Shown here: positions 1 to 8,439 of the stretch, piece by piece | How the letters are laid out: each line of letters begins with the position of its first letter | Numbering within the stretch: position 1 is the first letter of the stretch | Assembly (NCBI GenBank): GCA_016795285.1 | Contig: JAEUIC010000011.1 | Coordinates: forward strand, 62,001-126,000 | From: Planctomycetota bacterium | GTDB taxonomy: Bacteria > Planctomycetota > B15-G4 > SIAN01 | Length of the DNA stretch: 64,000 bases | Direction: 5' to 3' | Notes under the pieces: generated by a model | The model's database searches: none | Seen by the model: only the letters and a program-made list of their open reading frames with translations | Told to the model about the DNA's origin: nothing | Position numbers and translations under genes: made by a program

Positions 1-33
1 GCCCCCGCGCGGACCGTCCCGATCGCGCGCCCC

Positions 34-39
34 TATACT
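34..39 (+). promoter_or_regulatory. -10 box TATACT, probable leaderless promoter
   Basis: TATACT lies 9 nt before the ATG at 49, and no Shine-Dalgarno sequence lies between them. A start site about 7 nt after the box would fall almost on the ATG, so a leaderless mRNA is inferred. No clear -35 element is visible. The layout closely matches the box at 57447-57452. Confidence 0.5.
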
Positions 40-48
40 CCGCCGCCC

Positions 49-1374
49 ATGTCGAACGAAACCACGAGCGCCAAGCCAGCGGGAGCGGGCCGTTCCCCGC
101 TGCTCTTCATCTTCCTCACCGTCTTCATCGACCTGCTCGGCTTCGGGATCGTGATCCCGCTGATGCCGACCTACTCGAAGTGGTTCGGCGCCAGCGGCTT
201 CACGCTCGCGCTGATGCAGTCGACCTTCTCGGCGATGCAGTTCCTCTTCGCGCCGACGTGGGGGCGCCTCTCCGACCGCATCGGCCGCCGGCCGGTGCTG
301 ATCGGCGGGCTGGTCGGCACCGCGGCGAGCTACGTCGTCTTCGCCAACGTGACGCCGATCGCGACGCTGCTCTCGGTGTCGCCGCTCGCGGTGCTGTTCG
401 CCTCGCGGCTGATGGCCGGCTTCTGCGCCGCCAACCTCTCGGCTGCCTCGGCCTACATCGCCGACGTCACCGAGGAGAAGGATCGCGCCAAGGGGATGGG
501 AGTGATCGGCGCGGCGTTCGGGCTCGGCTTCACCTTCGGGCCGCTGCTCGGCGTGCTGTCGAGCCGCCATCCGGAAGGGGCGACCACGCTGCCGTCGCTG
601 CCGGGCTACCTCGCCGCCGGCCTCTCGCTGGCCGCTGCCGCCTTCGGCTTCTTCAAGCTGCCCGAGCCCGCCGTGCGCCGCACCGGCGTGCGCTTCTTCG
701 ATGCCGGCGAGCTGAAGCGGGCGCTGGCGCACGGGCGCACCGGCGCGCTGATCGTGCTCAACTTCCTGAACCTCTTCGCCTTCTCCTGCTTCGAGGCGAT
801 GTTCATCCTCTTCGGCCTCGCCCGCTTCCCCGCCAAGTTCGGCCTCGACGGCGCGATCGAGAAGGCGTCGCTCGACCAGGTGATCGAAGCGGGCCGCTAC
901 GCCGGCAAGTACATGTTCGCGATCGGCATCCTCTCGGCGCTGGTGCAGGGCGGCTTGATCCGTCGCCTCGTGCCGCGCTTCGGCGAGACGAAGCTGATCG
1001 TCGCCGGCCCCCTGATCCTCGCCCTCGCGCTGGCGACGGTCGGCTTCGCGACGACGTGGTGGATGGTGCTCGTCGGCTGCTGCCTGATGCCGTTCGGCTT
1101 CGGCCTCTCGAACCCGTCGGTGCCGGGCCTCCTGTCGCGCGCCGCGCCGGCCGATCGGCAGGGCTCCTACCTCGGCATGTCGCAATCGGCCGGCAGCCTC
1201 GCGCGCGCCACCGCGCCCGCCTGCGCCGGCCTCGTCTTCGACCACTTCGCCCCCAACGCCCCTTTCCTCATGGCGGCCGGCGTGCTGGTCGTCGCGGCGC
1301 TGATGGCCAACGCCTACCGCGCGCGCTACGGGGCGAGCTTCACCACGCCGCCGACCCCGGGAGTCGCCGCATGA
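49..1374 (+). CDS. MFS transporter, TetA/DHA1-type
   Basis: This 441-residue integral membrane protein is probably a proton-coupled drug or metabolite exporter of the major facilitator superfamily. It has about twelve hydrophobic segments. The MFS motif A loop after helix 2 is clear (GRLSDRIGRRPVLIGG, around residue 70), and the first helix carries the DLLGFGIVIPLMP pattern typical of TetA/Bcr-like DHA1 proteins. The length is normal for a 12-helix member. The ATG at 49 has no ribosome-binding site but sits right behind a TATACT box. The stop overlaps the start of the thioesterase gene (ATGA), so the two are translationally coupled. The substrate cannot be told from sequence. Confidence 0.9.
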   Translation: MSNETTSAKPAGAGRSPLLFIFLTVFIDLLGFGIVIPLMPTYSKWFGASGFTLALMQSTFSAMQFLFAPTWGRLSDRIGRRPVLIGGLVGTAASYVVFANVTPIATLLSVSPLAVLFASRLMAGFCAANLSAASAYIADVTEEKDRAKGMGVIGAAFGLGFTFGPLLGVLSSRHPEGATTLPSLPGYLAAGLSLAAAAFGFFKLPEPAVRRTGVRFFDAGELKRALAHGRTGALIVLNFLNLFAFSCFEAMFILFGLARFPAKFGLDGAIEKASLDQVIEAGRYAGKYMFAIGILSALVQGGLIRRLVPRFGETKLIVAGPLILALALATVGFATTWWMVLVGCCLMPFGFGLSNPSVPGLLSRAAPADRQGSYLGMSQSAGSLARATAPACAGLVFDHFAPNAPFLMAAGVLVVAALMANAYRARYGASFTTPPTPGVAA

Positions 1375-1868
1375 GTTCGACCTCGCCGCAAGACGGCGCC
1401 GCACCCGCCGCGCTCGCCGTGCAGGAGCGCTACTCGCCGAAGAGCATCTGCTTCGGCTGCGGCCCCGCGAACGAGAAGGGGCTCCACATCCGGAGCTTCC
1501 TCGAGGGCGATGCGCTGGTCGCGCGCTGGCGCGCCGAGCCGCACCACCAGGCGTTCCCCGGCATGCTGAACGGCGGCATCACCGGCGCGCTGCTCGACTG
1601 CCACAGCAACTGGATGGCGGCGATGCACCTGATGAAGGCGGCCGGCCTGCAGCAGCCGCCCTGCACCGTGACCGCCGAGTTCGCGGTGAAGTTGAAGCGG
1701 CCGACGCCGGTCGACGGCGAGCTCACGATCCGCGCCCACGTGGTCGAGTCGACCAGCGACCGCGCCGTGGTCGACGCGACGCTCGATGCCAACGGCAAGG
1801 TGACCGCCACCTGCCGCGGCATCTTCGTCGCCGTGAAAGAGGGCCACCCCGCCTACCACCGCTGGTAG
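1371..1868 (+). CDS. PaaI-family hotdog thioesterase
   Basis: This 165-residue protein is probably an acyl-CoA thioesterase in the cytoplasm. The hotdog core contains FPGMLNGGITGALLDCHSNW (about residues 62-81), the usual position of the PaaI/4HBT active-site helix, and an N-terminal CFGCGPANEKGLHI motif found in a PaaI subgroup. The start is the ATG at 1371, which overlaps the MFS stop by 4 nt. The same frame is open far upstream, but that extension is antisense-like Arg-rich noise inside the MFS gene and is not used. The acyl substrate is unknown. Confidence 0.85.
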   Translation: MSSTSPQDGAAPAALAVQERYSPKSICFGCGPANEKGLHIRSFLEGDALVARWRAEPHHQAFPGMLNGGITGALLDCHSNWMAAMHLMKAAGLQQPPCTVTAEFAVKLKRPTPVDGELTIRAHVVESTSDRAVVDATLDANGKVTATCRGIFVAVKEGHPAYHRW

Positions 1869-1917
1869 CGCTGCCGCGCGCACGACGCCGCCCCCCTCGC
1901 GCGGGCGAACCGGGCGC

Positions 1918-1923
1918 TAACCT
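1918..1923 (+). promoter_or_regulatory. -10-like box GC-TAACCT upstream of the PurE pair
   Basis: GCTAACCT lies 27 nt before the GTG start at 1951. A ribosome-binding sequence (CTGGAGA, about 1937-1943) sits between them, as expected for an mRNA with a short leader. The same box with identical core recurs upstream of 25288 and 53753. Confidence 0.4.
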
Positions 1924-1950
1924 CCGCGCCCCCCACCTGGAGACCGCCCC

Positions 1951-2520
1951 GTGAGCCGCAAGAAGAGCAACGAGCCGCCGCCGCCCGCGCGCGTCGGCGT
2001 GGTGATGAGCACCAAGGGCGATTGGGAGACGCTGCAGCACGCGAGCGACACGCTGAAGAAGCTCGACGTGCCGCACGAGTGCCTGGTGATCTCCGCCCAT
2101 CGCACGCCCGACTTCCTCGCCGACTACGCGCGCAGCGCCGAGGAGCGCGGGCTGCAGGTGCTGATCGCCGGCGCGAGCGGCGCGGCCCACCTGCCCGGCA
2201 TGCTCGCCGCGAACACGCTGCTGCCGGTCTTCGGCGTACCGCTCGAGAGCCACGCGCTGAAGGGGATGGACTCGCTCCTCTCGATCGCGCAGATGCCGGC
2301 CGGCGTGCCGGTCGGGACGCTCGCGATCGGCAAGGCGGGCGCCATCAACGCGGCGCTGCTGGCCGTCGCGCTGCTCGCCCGCCAGGACGCCGAGCTGCGC
2401 GAGCGGTGGGCCACCTTCCGTCGGGAACAGAACGAACGGGTGCGCGCCGAGCGGGTCGGTCCCGCCAGTCGCGCGCCCGCCGCGCCCGGCTTCGCGCCGC
2501 GCGCGCAGGAAGCGAGCTGA
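1951..2520 (+). CDS. PurE-like protein, class I type with altered phosphate loop
   Basis: This 189-residue protein belongs to the N5-carboxyaminoimidazole ribonucleotide mutase (PurE) family of purine synthesis. The SAHRTP motif with the catalytic His and the GAAHLPGM segment are intact, and the C-terminal half matches class I enzymes. The N-terminal loop is MSTKGDW (residues 19-25) in place of the usual MGSxSDW, so two of the small residues that hold the phosphate are changed while the Asp remains. After about residue 160 there is an Arg/Ala-rich tail. The GTG start at 1951 is preceded by CTGGAGA. A second PurE follows 80 nt later, and PurK is not nearby. It may act on AIR/CAIR or have drifted to a related substrate. 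Confidence 0.8.
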   Translation: MSRKKSNEPPPPARVGVVMSTKGDWETLQHASDTLKKLDVPHECLVISAHRTPDFLADYARSAEERGLQVLIAGASGAAHLPGMLAANTLLPVFGVPLESHALKGMDSLLSIAQMPAGVPVGTLAIGKAGAINAALLAVALLARQDAELRERWATFRREQNERVRAERVGPASRAPAAPGFAPRAQEAS

Positions 2521-2600
2521 ACGAACGAGCCGCGCCGACGAGCGCCCTGCACGCGCCGTCCGCGACGATCGACACGCGACAAACCAACAGCGAGGATTCG

Positions 2601-3104
2601 ATGAGCACTGCCAAGGTCGGGATCGTGATGGGCTCGGCGTCGGACCTGCCGAAGCTCGAGAAGGCGATCGAGGTCCTGAAGGGGTTCGGCGTCGGCTGCG
2701 AGGTGCGCATCATGTCGGCGCACCGCACGCCCGAGGACGTCGGCCAGTGGGCCGGCAGCGCGGCGACGCGCGGCTTGAAGGTGCTGATCGCGGCCGCGGG
2801 CGGCGCGGCGCACTTGGCCGGCGCCGTCGCGGCGCGCACCACGCTGCCGGTGATCGGCATCCCGGTCGCCACCGAGCCGTTCAACGGCCTCGACTCGCTG
2901 CTCGCCACCGTGCAGATGCCGCCCGGCATCCCGGTCGCCACCGTCGCCGCCGGCACCTGGGGCGCCGAGAACGCCGCGCTGCTCGCCGTGCAGATGCTCG
3001 CGTTGGCCGACGCCGAGCTCGCCGCGAAGGTCGCCGCCGACCGCGCCAAGCGCGCCGACAAGGCGCGCCAGGCCGACCGCGAGCTGCAGGGCAAGGGGGG
3101 CTGA
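2601..3104 (+). CDS. purE: 5-(carboxyamino)imidazole ribonucleotide mutase / AIR carboxylase
   Basis: This 167-residue PurE has all the expected motifs: MGSASDL (phosphate loop), SAHRTP (catalytic His), GGAAHLAGAVAARTTLPVIG and GLDSLLATVQMPPG. The HLAG and VAARTTLPVIG pattern is closer to bacterial class II-like PurE sequences than to its neighbour, which has HLPGM. The two are therefore diverged paralogues, not a fresh duplication. The role is the carboxylation/mutase step giving CAIR in de novo purine synthesis. The ATG at 2601 follows a weak purine-rich stretch (GCGAGGATTCG). No PurK is visible in the window, which would suit direct use of CO2, but purK could lie elsewhere. Confidence 0.88.
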   Translation: MSTAKVGIVMGSASDLPKLEKAIEVLKGFGVGCEVRIMSAHRTPEDVGQWAGSAATRGLKVLIAAAGGAAHLAGAVAARTTLPVIGIPVATEPFNGLDSLLATVQMPPGIPVATVAAGTWGAENAALLAVQMLALADAELAAKVAADRAKRADKARQADRELQGKGG

Positions 3105-3208
3105 GCGGGGCGACGCGGGCAGCACAGCGCCGAGGAGAGCGGCTCAGCAGCGACCGAACGACCTCGGCGTGATGAGCCGCCCTCGATCGCGAACGTCAAC
3201 TCGACGTT

Positions 3209-3229
3209 GGGAGAGCCCGAAGGGTCTCC
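3209..3229. terminator. Hairpin between convergent genes
   Basis: GGAGA-G-CCC / GAA / GGGTCTCC forms an 8-bp stem with one bulged base and a three-base loop. It lies in the 140-bp gap between the PurE gene (+) and the convergent small secreted protein gene. There is no T-tract, so it is a weak or bidirectional terminator candidate. Nothing else is apparent in this gap. Confidence 0.35.
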
Positions 3230-3244
3230 GCCGTCGACCGTCGA

Positions 3245-3589
3245 TCAGGACCAGTCAATGGACGCATCACACGAGATCCAGAACTTCCCGCCTCCGATCC
3301 AGCAAAGCGGCGAGCCATTGCATGCCTTGACCCAGGGCTGCGCGTTCGACGGCGGGCCAGCCCACTCGATGATCGCGTAGCAATCAGGATCACCGCCACT
3401 CGGGCAGTTGATTGCGTTCCCGCTTTCGTTGGCACAGTTGTCGGGCTGAAATGTGTTGATGTCAAAGCCCACCACCGAACTGAGCGGGTACCAAGTACAG
3501 GGCGCGAGCGGGCCCGACGGCGAGTTGCCTTGCACGTTGCTGCAGACTGCGAGCATCGCTCCTGCAACAACCACGCTCTTGATGAACAT
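3245..3589 (-). CDS. Small secreted Cys-containing protein, unknown function
   Basis: This 114-residue protein starts with a clear Sec signal (MFIKSVVVAGAMLAVCSNVQG) followed by a polar, Trp- and Cys-containing mature part with about six cysteines, consistent with disulfides outside the cytoplasm. The start at 3589 is chosen because AGGAGA lies 5 nt upstream. An in-frame ATG 54 nt further upstream has no such site. Base composition is visibly less GC-rich than its neighbours, and third codon positions are less biased, which suggests a recently acquired or orphan gene. It lies 50 nt downstream of the large membrane protein gene on the same strand. I do not recognise a family. Confidence 0.6.
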   Translation of the reverse strand: MFIKSVVVAGAMLAVCSNVQGNSPSGPLAPCTWYPLSSVVGFDINTFQPDNCANESGNAINCPSGGDPDCYAIIEWAGPPSNAQPWVKACNGSPLCWIGGGKFWISCDASIDWS

Positions 3590-3639
3590 GCCGTTCTCCT
3601 GATTGCCGCATCGAACGTTCGGCGGAACTCCGCCGAAGC

Positions 3640-5691
3640 TCACTGCAGCGACAATTCGACCGTCGAAACCCCGCCGCGCTCGATCGGCATCACGTCGAGG
3701 AATCGCTCCTCGCCGCCGCGGTAGCGCGGCCAGCGGACCTCGATCGGCGCGTCGGCGGACTGCAGCTGCAAGCGAGCGACGCCGTCACGATCGAGCGCGT
3801 AGCGGGTCTCGATCGTGAGCGACGGCTCGCCTCGCGACGATTCCCGCACCAGCACCGAGCGCATCAAGCCCAGCGATCGCAGGCTCGCCCCTTGCGCGCG
3901 CTCGCCGACGAGACGCATCTCCACCCCCACGCACCGCTCGAGATCGACCACTGCTCGATCGATCACGGTCCCTGCGCGCCGCACGACGATCGCCCGATGC
4001 CCTTCGACGACCAACGCCGCGAGGGTCTCGCCTGGCGCTTCGAACAGTTCGATGGAGCCGTCGATCGATTCGACTCGACTCTCGGAGGTTGCGCCGCCCT
4101 CCGCGAGCGAGAGCAACCGGATCGTCCGCGACCGGAGTTCCTGCGCATCGATCCCGGCCAAGCGAATCCGCCGTACCTGCAGCGGCTCCAACACGACCTC
4201 GCCACCGAGTTGCCCGAGTTGCTCGAGGTCGACGAGTCGCGAACGGAAGCCGCCTGCCGAGACTCGGATCGTTGCATCGGGCGTTCGCGGGTCGGCGAGC
4301 ACCACTTCGCCATCCTCCGAGGCAACCGCGCGCCAAGCCGCCTCGCTCCCCGGAACCAAGAGTTCGACCCGCGCCCCCGCGATTGCGTCTCGGTCAGCGC
4401 CGACGACCCGCAAGCGACGGCTGCCGCCGCCATCGACCGGGGCAACGACGCAGGTGACGCGCTGCGCGTCGGCACTCTCGGGCACCCGAACCACGAAGGT
4501 CGAAGCTTGCGGTGCACCGCTCAATCCGAGGAGGTACTCCTCGCGCCACGCGCCCCAGAACAACGCGTACGTCATCTGCTCCTGCTCATCGAAGCGCAGC
4601 TCGGAAAAGGTAGTGAACTCGGCCACGCCTCCGTTGTTCGCACTCGTCCGAGTGCACCAAGCGCGCCAAGCGGGATCGGGATAGGCGGGGCTGCCATCCG
4701 GCGCCACCAACAGCAAGGCGAGCTTTGACATCCCCGGGACGAAGAGCCCCCCGACGTCGACCTCGTGCCGATCGACGACCACCGTCCTCAAACGAGGCTC
4801 GGAGTTGACCAGCGCTAGGCGGAGACAACACGTCTCGCCGAGGCGCAGATCCTCCAGGGTGAAGCCACGTCCCTCGATCGGGACGCAGTGGAGACGAACT
4901 CCGTCGTGCTCGCCGACCACATGCGAAGTGGATCGGTACTCGTGCGGCGGAACCTCGAACCGCGCCTCGTTCCAGCGCCGCAGTTCGTCGAGTGTCGCGG
5001 CATCGTCGCGGAGCCACCGCGACTCGCGCACCGCTCCTCCATCGGCGCCGACGATCGCGAACAGGGACCACGCCCCACCAAGCTGGACGGTCGCGCTGCG
5101 CTCCCAGTCGATCTCGCCGACGATCCGGCAGCGCGGCTCGAGCAGCACGACCCGCTCATCCTCCTCGGCCGTCACCGGGGAGGAGAACGGGAAGCAGCGT
5201 GGCGCCTCAACCCGCAGCTCGCCGTTGCGTCTCCGGCCGTGATCGGACAGGTCGAGCACGACGCAACCTCTCGCGTCCGTGCGCGCCGTGATCAAGGACT
5301 CACCTCCTGCATCCGCCGTGACGACGAATCGCACCTCCGCGCCGGACACTGGTTCGCGATCCGATGGCACGGCTGGCTGCGAGAAGACCTTCACCACGAG
5401 CGTCCGATGGAACGGCGGAGCACTCGCGATGCGAAGAGCGGTGGCGGCGGGGTCCTGCGGCGGAGGTTCCGAGTCTCGATCGCCCGGAATTGCAGGCTCG
5501 GCTGCGGCCGGCGGCGCCAACCCGATCTCATCCACGGTCCGCCCCGCGCCATCGGACGGCGCCATCCGACGCCGCCACTCCAAGCCGGCGACAAACACCG
5601 ACAGAACCACGACCGCGGCAAAGAACCGCCACCCCTTCGAGGGGAGCCCCGATCCGTCAGGTGGCTCACGACGGGAATCGCCAACGCTCAT
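3640..5691 (-). CDS. Membrane-anchored protein with carboxypeptidase-regulatory-like domains
   Basis: This 683-residue protein has a short basic N-terminus, one transmembrane segment (about residues 21-39) and a large extracytoplasmic part. After a Pro/Glu-rich linker, a segment near residues 98-150 (VSGAEVRF...TDARGCVVLDL) and another near 425-470 (AIAGARVELL...SEDGEVVLAD) look like carboxypeptidase-regulatory/Ig-like beta sandwiches. These are common in large surface proteins of Planctomycetota and Myxococcota. No catalytic motif is visible. GGAG lies 9 nt before the ATG. It is divergent from the FG-GAP gene at 5908, and the 216-bp spacer carries a 9-G tract. The function is probably structural or adhesive at the envelope. 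Confidence 0.6.
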   Translation of the reverse strand: MSVGDSRREPPDGSGLPSKGWRFFAAVVVLSVFVAGLEWRRRMAPSDGAGRTVDEIGLAPPAAAEPAIPGDRDSEPPPQDPAATALRIASAPPFHRTLVVKVFSQPAVPSDREPVSGAEVRFVVTADAGGESLITARTDARGCVVLDLSDHGRRRNGELRVEAPRCFPFSSPVTAEEDERVVLLEPRCRIVGEIDWERSATVQLGGAWSLFAIVGADGGAVRESRWLRDDAATLDELRRWNEARFEVPPHEYRSTSHVVGEHDGVRLHCVPIEGRGFTLEDLRLGETCCLRLALVNSEPRLRTVVVDRHEVDVGGLFVPGMSKLALLLVAPDGSPAYPDPAWRAWCTRTSANNGGVAEFTTFSELRFDEQEQMTYALFWGAWREEYLLGLSGAPQASTFVVRVPESADAQRVTCVVAPVDGGGSRRLRVVGADRDAIAGARVELLVPGSEAAWRAVASEDGEVVLADPRTPDATIRVSAGGFRSRLVDLEQLGQLGGEVVLEPLQVRRIRLAGIDAQELRSRTIRLLSLAEGGATSESRVESIDGSIELFEAPGETLAALVVEGHRAIVVRRAGTVIDRAVVDLERCVGVEMRLVGERAQGASLRSLGLMRSVLVRESSRGEPSLTIETRYALDRDGVARLQLQSADAPIEVRWPRYRGGEERFLDVMPIERGGVSTVELSLQ

Positions 5692-5759
5692 GAGGGGCAG
5701 CTCCGAGCCAGTTCGCTTTGCCGCGTACCTTTTCCGCAGGCGGATTCAATCCGAATAGC

Positions 5760-5768
5760 GGGGGGGGG
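5760..5768. repeat. Poly-G tract (9 G) in a divergent promoter region
   Basis: Nine consecutive G residues lie 68 nt upstream of the reverse gene starting at 5691 and 140 nt upstream of the forward gene at 5908. Mononucleotide tracts of this length in promoter regions can vary by slippage. The rest of the 216-bp spacer holds a possible box at 5824-5829 (GC-TAGATG) and the ribosome-binding site AAGAGGAGA at 5892-5900. Confidence 0.4.
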
Positions 5769-5907
5769 AGCAAGTCCGCGGCCAACGAGGAGTCTCCCGA
5801 GCAGCGCCCCCCCTCGCCTGCGCTAGATGCTGTAACACCGCCGCTCCTCTCCGGGTGTGCCTCTCGCCGCTGCGCCGATCGGCGCCGCCCCAAGAGGAGA
5901 TGCCCCG

Positions 5908-7590
5908 ATGCACCGCTTCAGCCGCGCCACCGCCCCGCTCGCCGCGCCGTTCCTGCTGCTGCTCGCTCCGGCCGCGCAGGCGCAGCTCTCCCACTCGATC
6001 ACCTACGGCGAGCAGTGGACCGAGCGCCACGGCCACGCGATCGCCAACGTCGGCGACCTCGACGGCGACGGGCGCGACAACCTCGTGGTCGGCTCGCCGT
6101 GGTGGGACGCCGGCATCACCTTCAGCTGCGGCCGCGTCTACGTCTATCCCGAGGTCGGCAACGGCGGCCCGCTCTACGCGATCGACGGCACGCAGACCGG
6201 CGCGCAGTTCGGCCACGCGATCTGCGGCGTCGGCGACGTCGACGGCGACGGCGCCGCCGACTTCGTGGTCGGCTCGCCCTACTGGAACACGAGCACGCTG
6301 GTCGACGCCGGCAAGCTCGAGCTCTTCAGCGGCGCGACCGGCGCGCTGCTGCGCACGCTGACCGGCAGCGCCGCCAACGAGAAGCTCGGCCTCGTGCTGG
6401 CGCCGATCGGCGACCTGAACGGCGACGGCAAGCCCGAGGTGCTGTGCGGCGAGCCGGGCCCGAGCCAGGTGAAGATCGTCAGCCACAACTTGAACGTGCT
6501 CAACACGATCTTCCGCGGCGGCGACGTCGAGTTCGGCACCAGCGTGTCGCGCACCGGCGACATCGACGGCGACGGCGTCGACGAGATCCTGGTCGGCGAG
6601 CCGAACTACGACACGCTCGTCCCCTTCGTTCTCGATCGCGGCCGCGTCGCCATCTACTCGGGCGCGACGCTCGCCTTCATCGACCACGTGCTCGGCGCGT
6701 CGACCGGGGACCGCATGGGCGAGAGCTGCGCCGCGACCGGCGACCACGACTCGGACGGCGTCGACGACTTCCTCTGCGGCTCGACGGTGTACGGTGCCAC
6801 CGACCTCGGCCTGGTGATCGGCGTGAGCGGGGCGACGCGCGTCACCTTCTTCCGCGCCTACGGCACGGCTGCCGGCGTCCACATGGGCCACGCGATCACC
6901 TCGATCCCCGACCTCGATCGCGATGGCCTCCCCGAGGTCGCCGCAACCGAGCTCGACGGTGGCGCGCTCGGCACCGGCAAGGTCTTCATCTGGTCGGGCG
7001 CGGACTTCCACGTGCTCTGGAGCTTCGAGGGCTGGAGCGACGCGATCTCGACCAGCGAGCAGCTCGGCTACGCGCTCGCCGCCGGCAACTGGAACGGCGA
7101 CGAGTACGGCGACTTCGTCTGGACCGATCCGCTCCACGACGCGAACTTCCTCGACGGCGCCGGATTCATCGAGCGCGGCGTCACGATCGCGCACGTCGGC
7201 TGCCCGGCGTGGACCGAGGAGTACGGCAGCGGCCTCGCCGGCACCAACGGCATCCCCCACCTGATCGCGCAGGATGCGCCGCACGTCGGCGGCGACCTGA
7301 ACGTGCTGGTCGAGAACTCGCTCGGCGCGCCGACGCTCGCGGCGCTGTTCCTCGGCGTCGATCCGGCCAGCACGCCGTTCAAGGGCGGCACGCTGCTGGT
7401 CGACCCGGCGCTGACCTTGATCTTCCCGCTCGACGCGGGTGGCACCGTGCTGACCGGCGACATCGAGTACGACGTCGCGCTCTACTTCGCCGAGTTCTAC
7501 GTGCAGGTCGCCGAGGTCGACGCCGGCGCGGTGAAGAAGCTCTCGCTCACGCCGGGGCTGAAGATCCACTGCGGGCTCGAGCTGCTGTGA
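5908..7590 (+). CDS. Secreted seven-repeat FG-GAP (integrin-like) protein
   Basis: This 560-residue exported protein has a Sec signal peptide (MHRFSRATAPLAAPFLLLLA...AQA, about residues 1-26). It then has six FG-GAP repeats with calcium-loop motifs of the GDLDGDG type and one degenerate seventh copy (GNWNGDEYGD), enough for a seven-bladed integrin alpha-like propeller. The last 150 residues, after GCPAWTEEYGSG, form a separate beta-rich domain that I associate from memory with Planctomycetota FG-GAP proteins. The start at 5908 is set by AAGAGGAGA 7 nt upstream and by the signal peptide. The ATG 51 nt earlier would spoil the signal. It probably binds ligands or calcium at the cell surface. Confidence 0.85.
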   Translation: MHRFSRATAPLAAPFLLLLAPAAQAQLSHSITYGEQWTERHGHAIANVGDLDGDGRDNLVVGSPWWDAGITFSCGRVYVYPEVGNGGPLYAIDGTQTGAQFGHAICGVGDVDGDGAADFVVGSPYWNTSTLVDAGKLELFSGATGALLRTLTGSAANEKLGLVLAPIGDLNGDGKPEVLCGEPGPSQVKIVSHNLNVLNTIFRGGDVEFGTSVSRTGDIDGDGVDEILVGEPNYDTLVPFVLDRGRVAIYSGATLAFIDHVLGASTGDRMGESCAATGDHDSDGVDDFLCGSTVYGATDLGLVIGVSGATRVTFFRAYGTAAGVHMGHAITSIPDLDRDGLPEVAATELDGGALGTGKVFIWSGADFHVLWSFEGWSDAISTSEQLGYALAAGNWNGDEYGDFVWTDPLHDANFLDGAGFIERGVTIAHVGCPAWTEEYGSGLAGTNGIPHLIAQDAPHVGGDLNVLVENSLGAPTLAALFLGVDPASTPFKGGTLLVDPALTLIFPLDAGGTVLTGDIEYDVALYFAEFYVQVAEVDAGAVKKLSLTPGLKIHCGLELL

Positions 7591-7596
7591 CCGATG

Positions 7597-7632
7597 GCGC
7601 CGCTCGCGCTCGATCGGCAGCGCGAGCGGCGC
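7597..7632. terminator. Strong bidirectional hairpin between convergent genes
   Basis: GCGCCGCTCGCGCT pairs perfectly with AGCGCGAGCGGCGC (14 bp) around the eight-base loop CGATCGGC. It starts 6 nt after the FG-GAP stop and ends 13 nt before the convergent VF530-type gene's stop, so it can serve both strands. There is no T-tract. Confidence 0.65.
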
Positions 7633-7645
7633 AACGTGCGGCGAC

Positions 7646-7894
7646 TCACCCCTGCTTCGGCGGGTCGCCCAACTCCCAGCGCATTCGCAGGAAGAGCTGC
7701 TCGACCTTGGCGCGCGCCCAGGGGGTCTTGCGCAAGAACCGCAGGCTCGAGGTGACGGTCGGATCGAACATGAAGCAGCGGATCGGCACGTCGGCGGCCA
7801 TCGCGCGCCAGCCGATGCGCGCCGCGAGCTCGGTGAGGATCGCCTCGAGCGTGATGCCGTGCAGCGGGTTGTTGGGTTGGTGCGATTCGGCCAT
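7646..7894 (-). CDS. VF530-family (DUF2132) putative DNA-binding protein
   Basis: This 82-residue protein has the full VF530 signature: [17 protein letters not shown] near the N-terminus, then [19 protein letters not shown] and [13 protein letters not shown]. The family is a small all-helical fold suggested to bind DNA, and its cellular role is not established. The length is normal for the family. The ATG at 7894 has no strong ribosome-binding site, but the conserved region begins at once. The upstream membrane protein gene ends 8 nt away on the same strand, so they are probably co-transcribed with the M1 peptidase gene further upstream. Confidence 0.85.
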   Translation of the reverse strand: MAESHQPNNPLHGITLEAILTELAARIGWRAMAADVPIRCFMFDPTVTSSLRFLRKTPWARAKVEQLFLRMRWELGDPPKQG

Positions 7895-7902
7895 GGCGCC
7901 GC

Positions 7903-8439
7903 TCAGCTCCCGCGCCGGCGGACGAGCGAGCGCGGATCGACGAAGCAGAGCCAGCGCATCAGCAGCGCGCCCAGCACGAGGCTCGCGGCGTGGATCGCGT
8001 GGTTCAACCACGCGCGCTCGCCCTCGAGCTGGCCGGCCATCTGGAGCCCGAGGAAGTGGTAGCTCTTCTCGAGCTCCATCACGACGCACATCAGCGCGAA
8101 GAGGGCGAGGAAGCTCGCGCGATAGAGCCCCATCTGCCAGAGCTGCTGCGTCGCGCGCTGGTCCTTCGACAGCAGCCGCTTCAGGACGTAGAGCCCGGCG
8201 ATGCAGCACGGCACGGCGAGCAGCTTGAACCACTGCACGTTCAAGTCGCCCATCAGCGTCCCGTCCGACGGGGCGCGCACGACGTAGCGCAGCGGCGTGT
8301 CGGCGATCGACTCGACCCACTTCGGGTTGGCGTCGGTCAGCAGGTCGCTCGCGAAGCGTCCGGCGCCGACCAGCGCCAGCAGCGACGCGACCAGCAGCGA
8401 GAGCTTCGGCGACCCGGCGCGCGCGGTCACTTCGGCCAT
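7903..8439 (-). CDS. Four-helix membrane protein, unknown function
   Basis: This 178-residue protein has hydrophobic segments at about residues 13-32, 70-86, 106-123 and 150-167, a basic C-terminus and no recognisable catalytic motif. A loop of about 37 residues between the first two helices is likely outside the cytoplasm. The ATG at 8439 lies inside the last codons of the M1 aminopeptidase gene (13-nt overlap), which implies translational coupling. I do not recognise the family. The spacing of the helices resembles four-helix proteins of the DoxX or DUF2127 kind, but motifs are lacking. Confidence 0.6.
   Translation of the reverse strand: MAEVTARAGSPKLSLLVASLLALVGAGRFASDLLTDANPKWVESIADTPLRYVVRAPSDGTLMGDLNVQWFKLLAVPCCIAGLYVLKRLLSKDQRATQQLWQMGLYRASFLALFALMCVVMELEKSYHFLGLQMAGQLEGERAWLNHAIHAASLVLGALLMRWLCFVDPRSLVRRRGS

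Noticed and set aside
3640..5691. TonB-dependent receptor or glycosidase
   Set aside because: It has one N-terminal membrane helix, no plug or barrel pattern and no catalytic motif. Only regulatory-like beta domains are visible.
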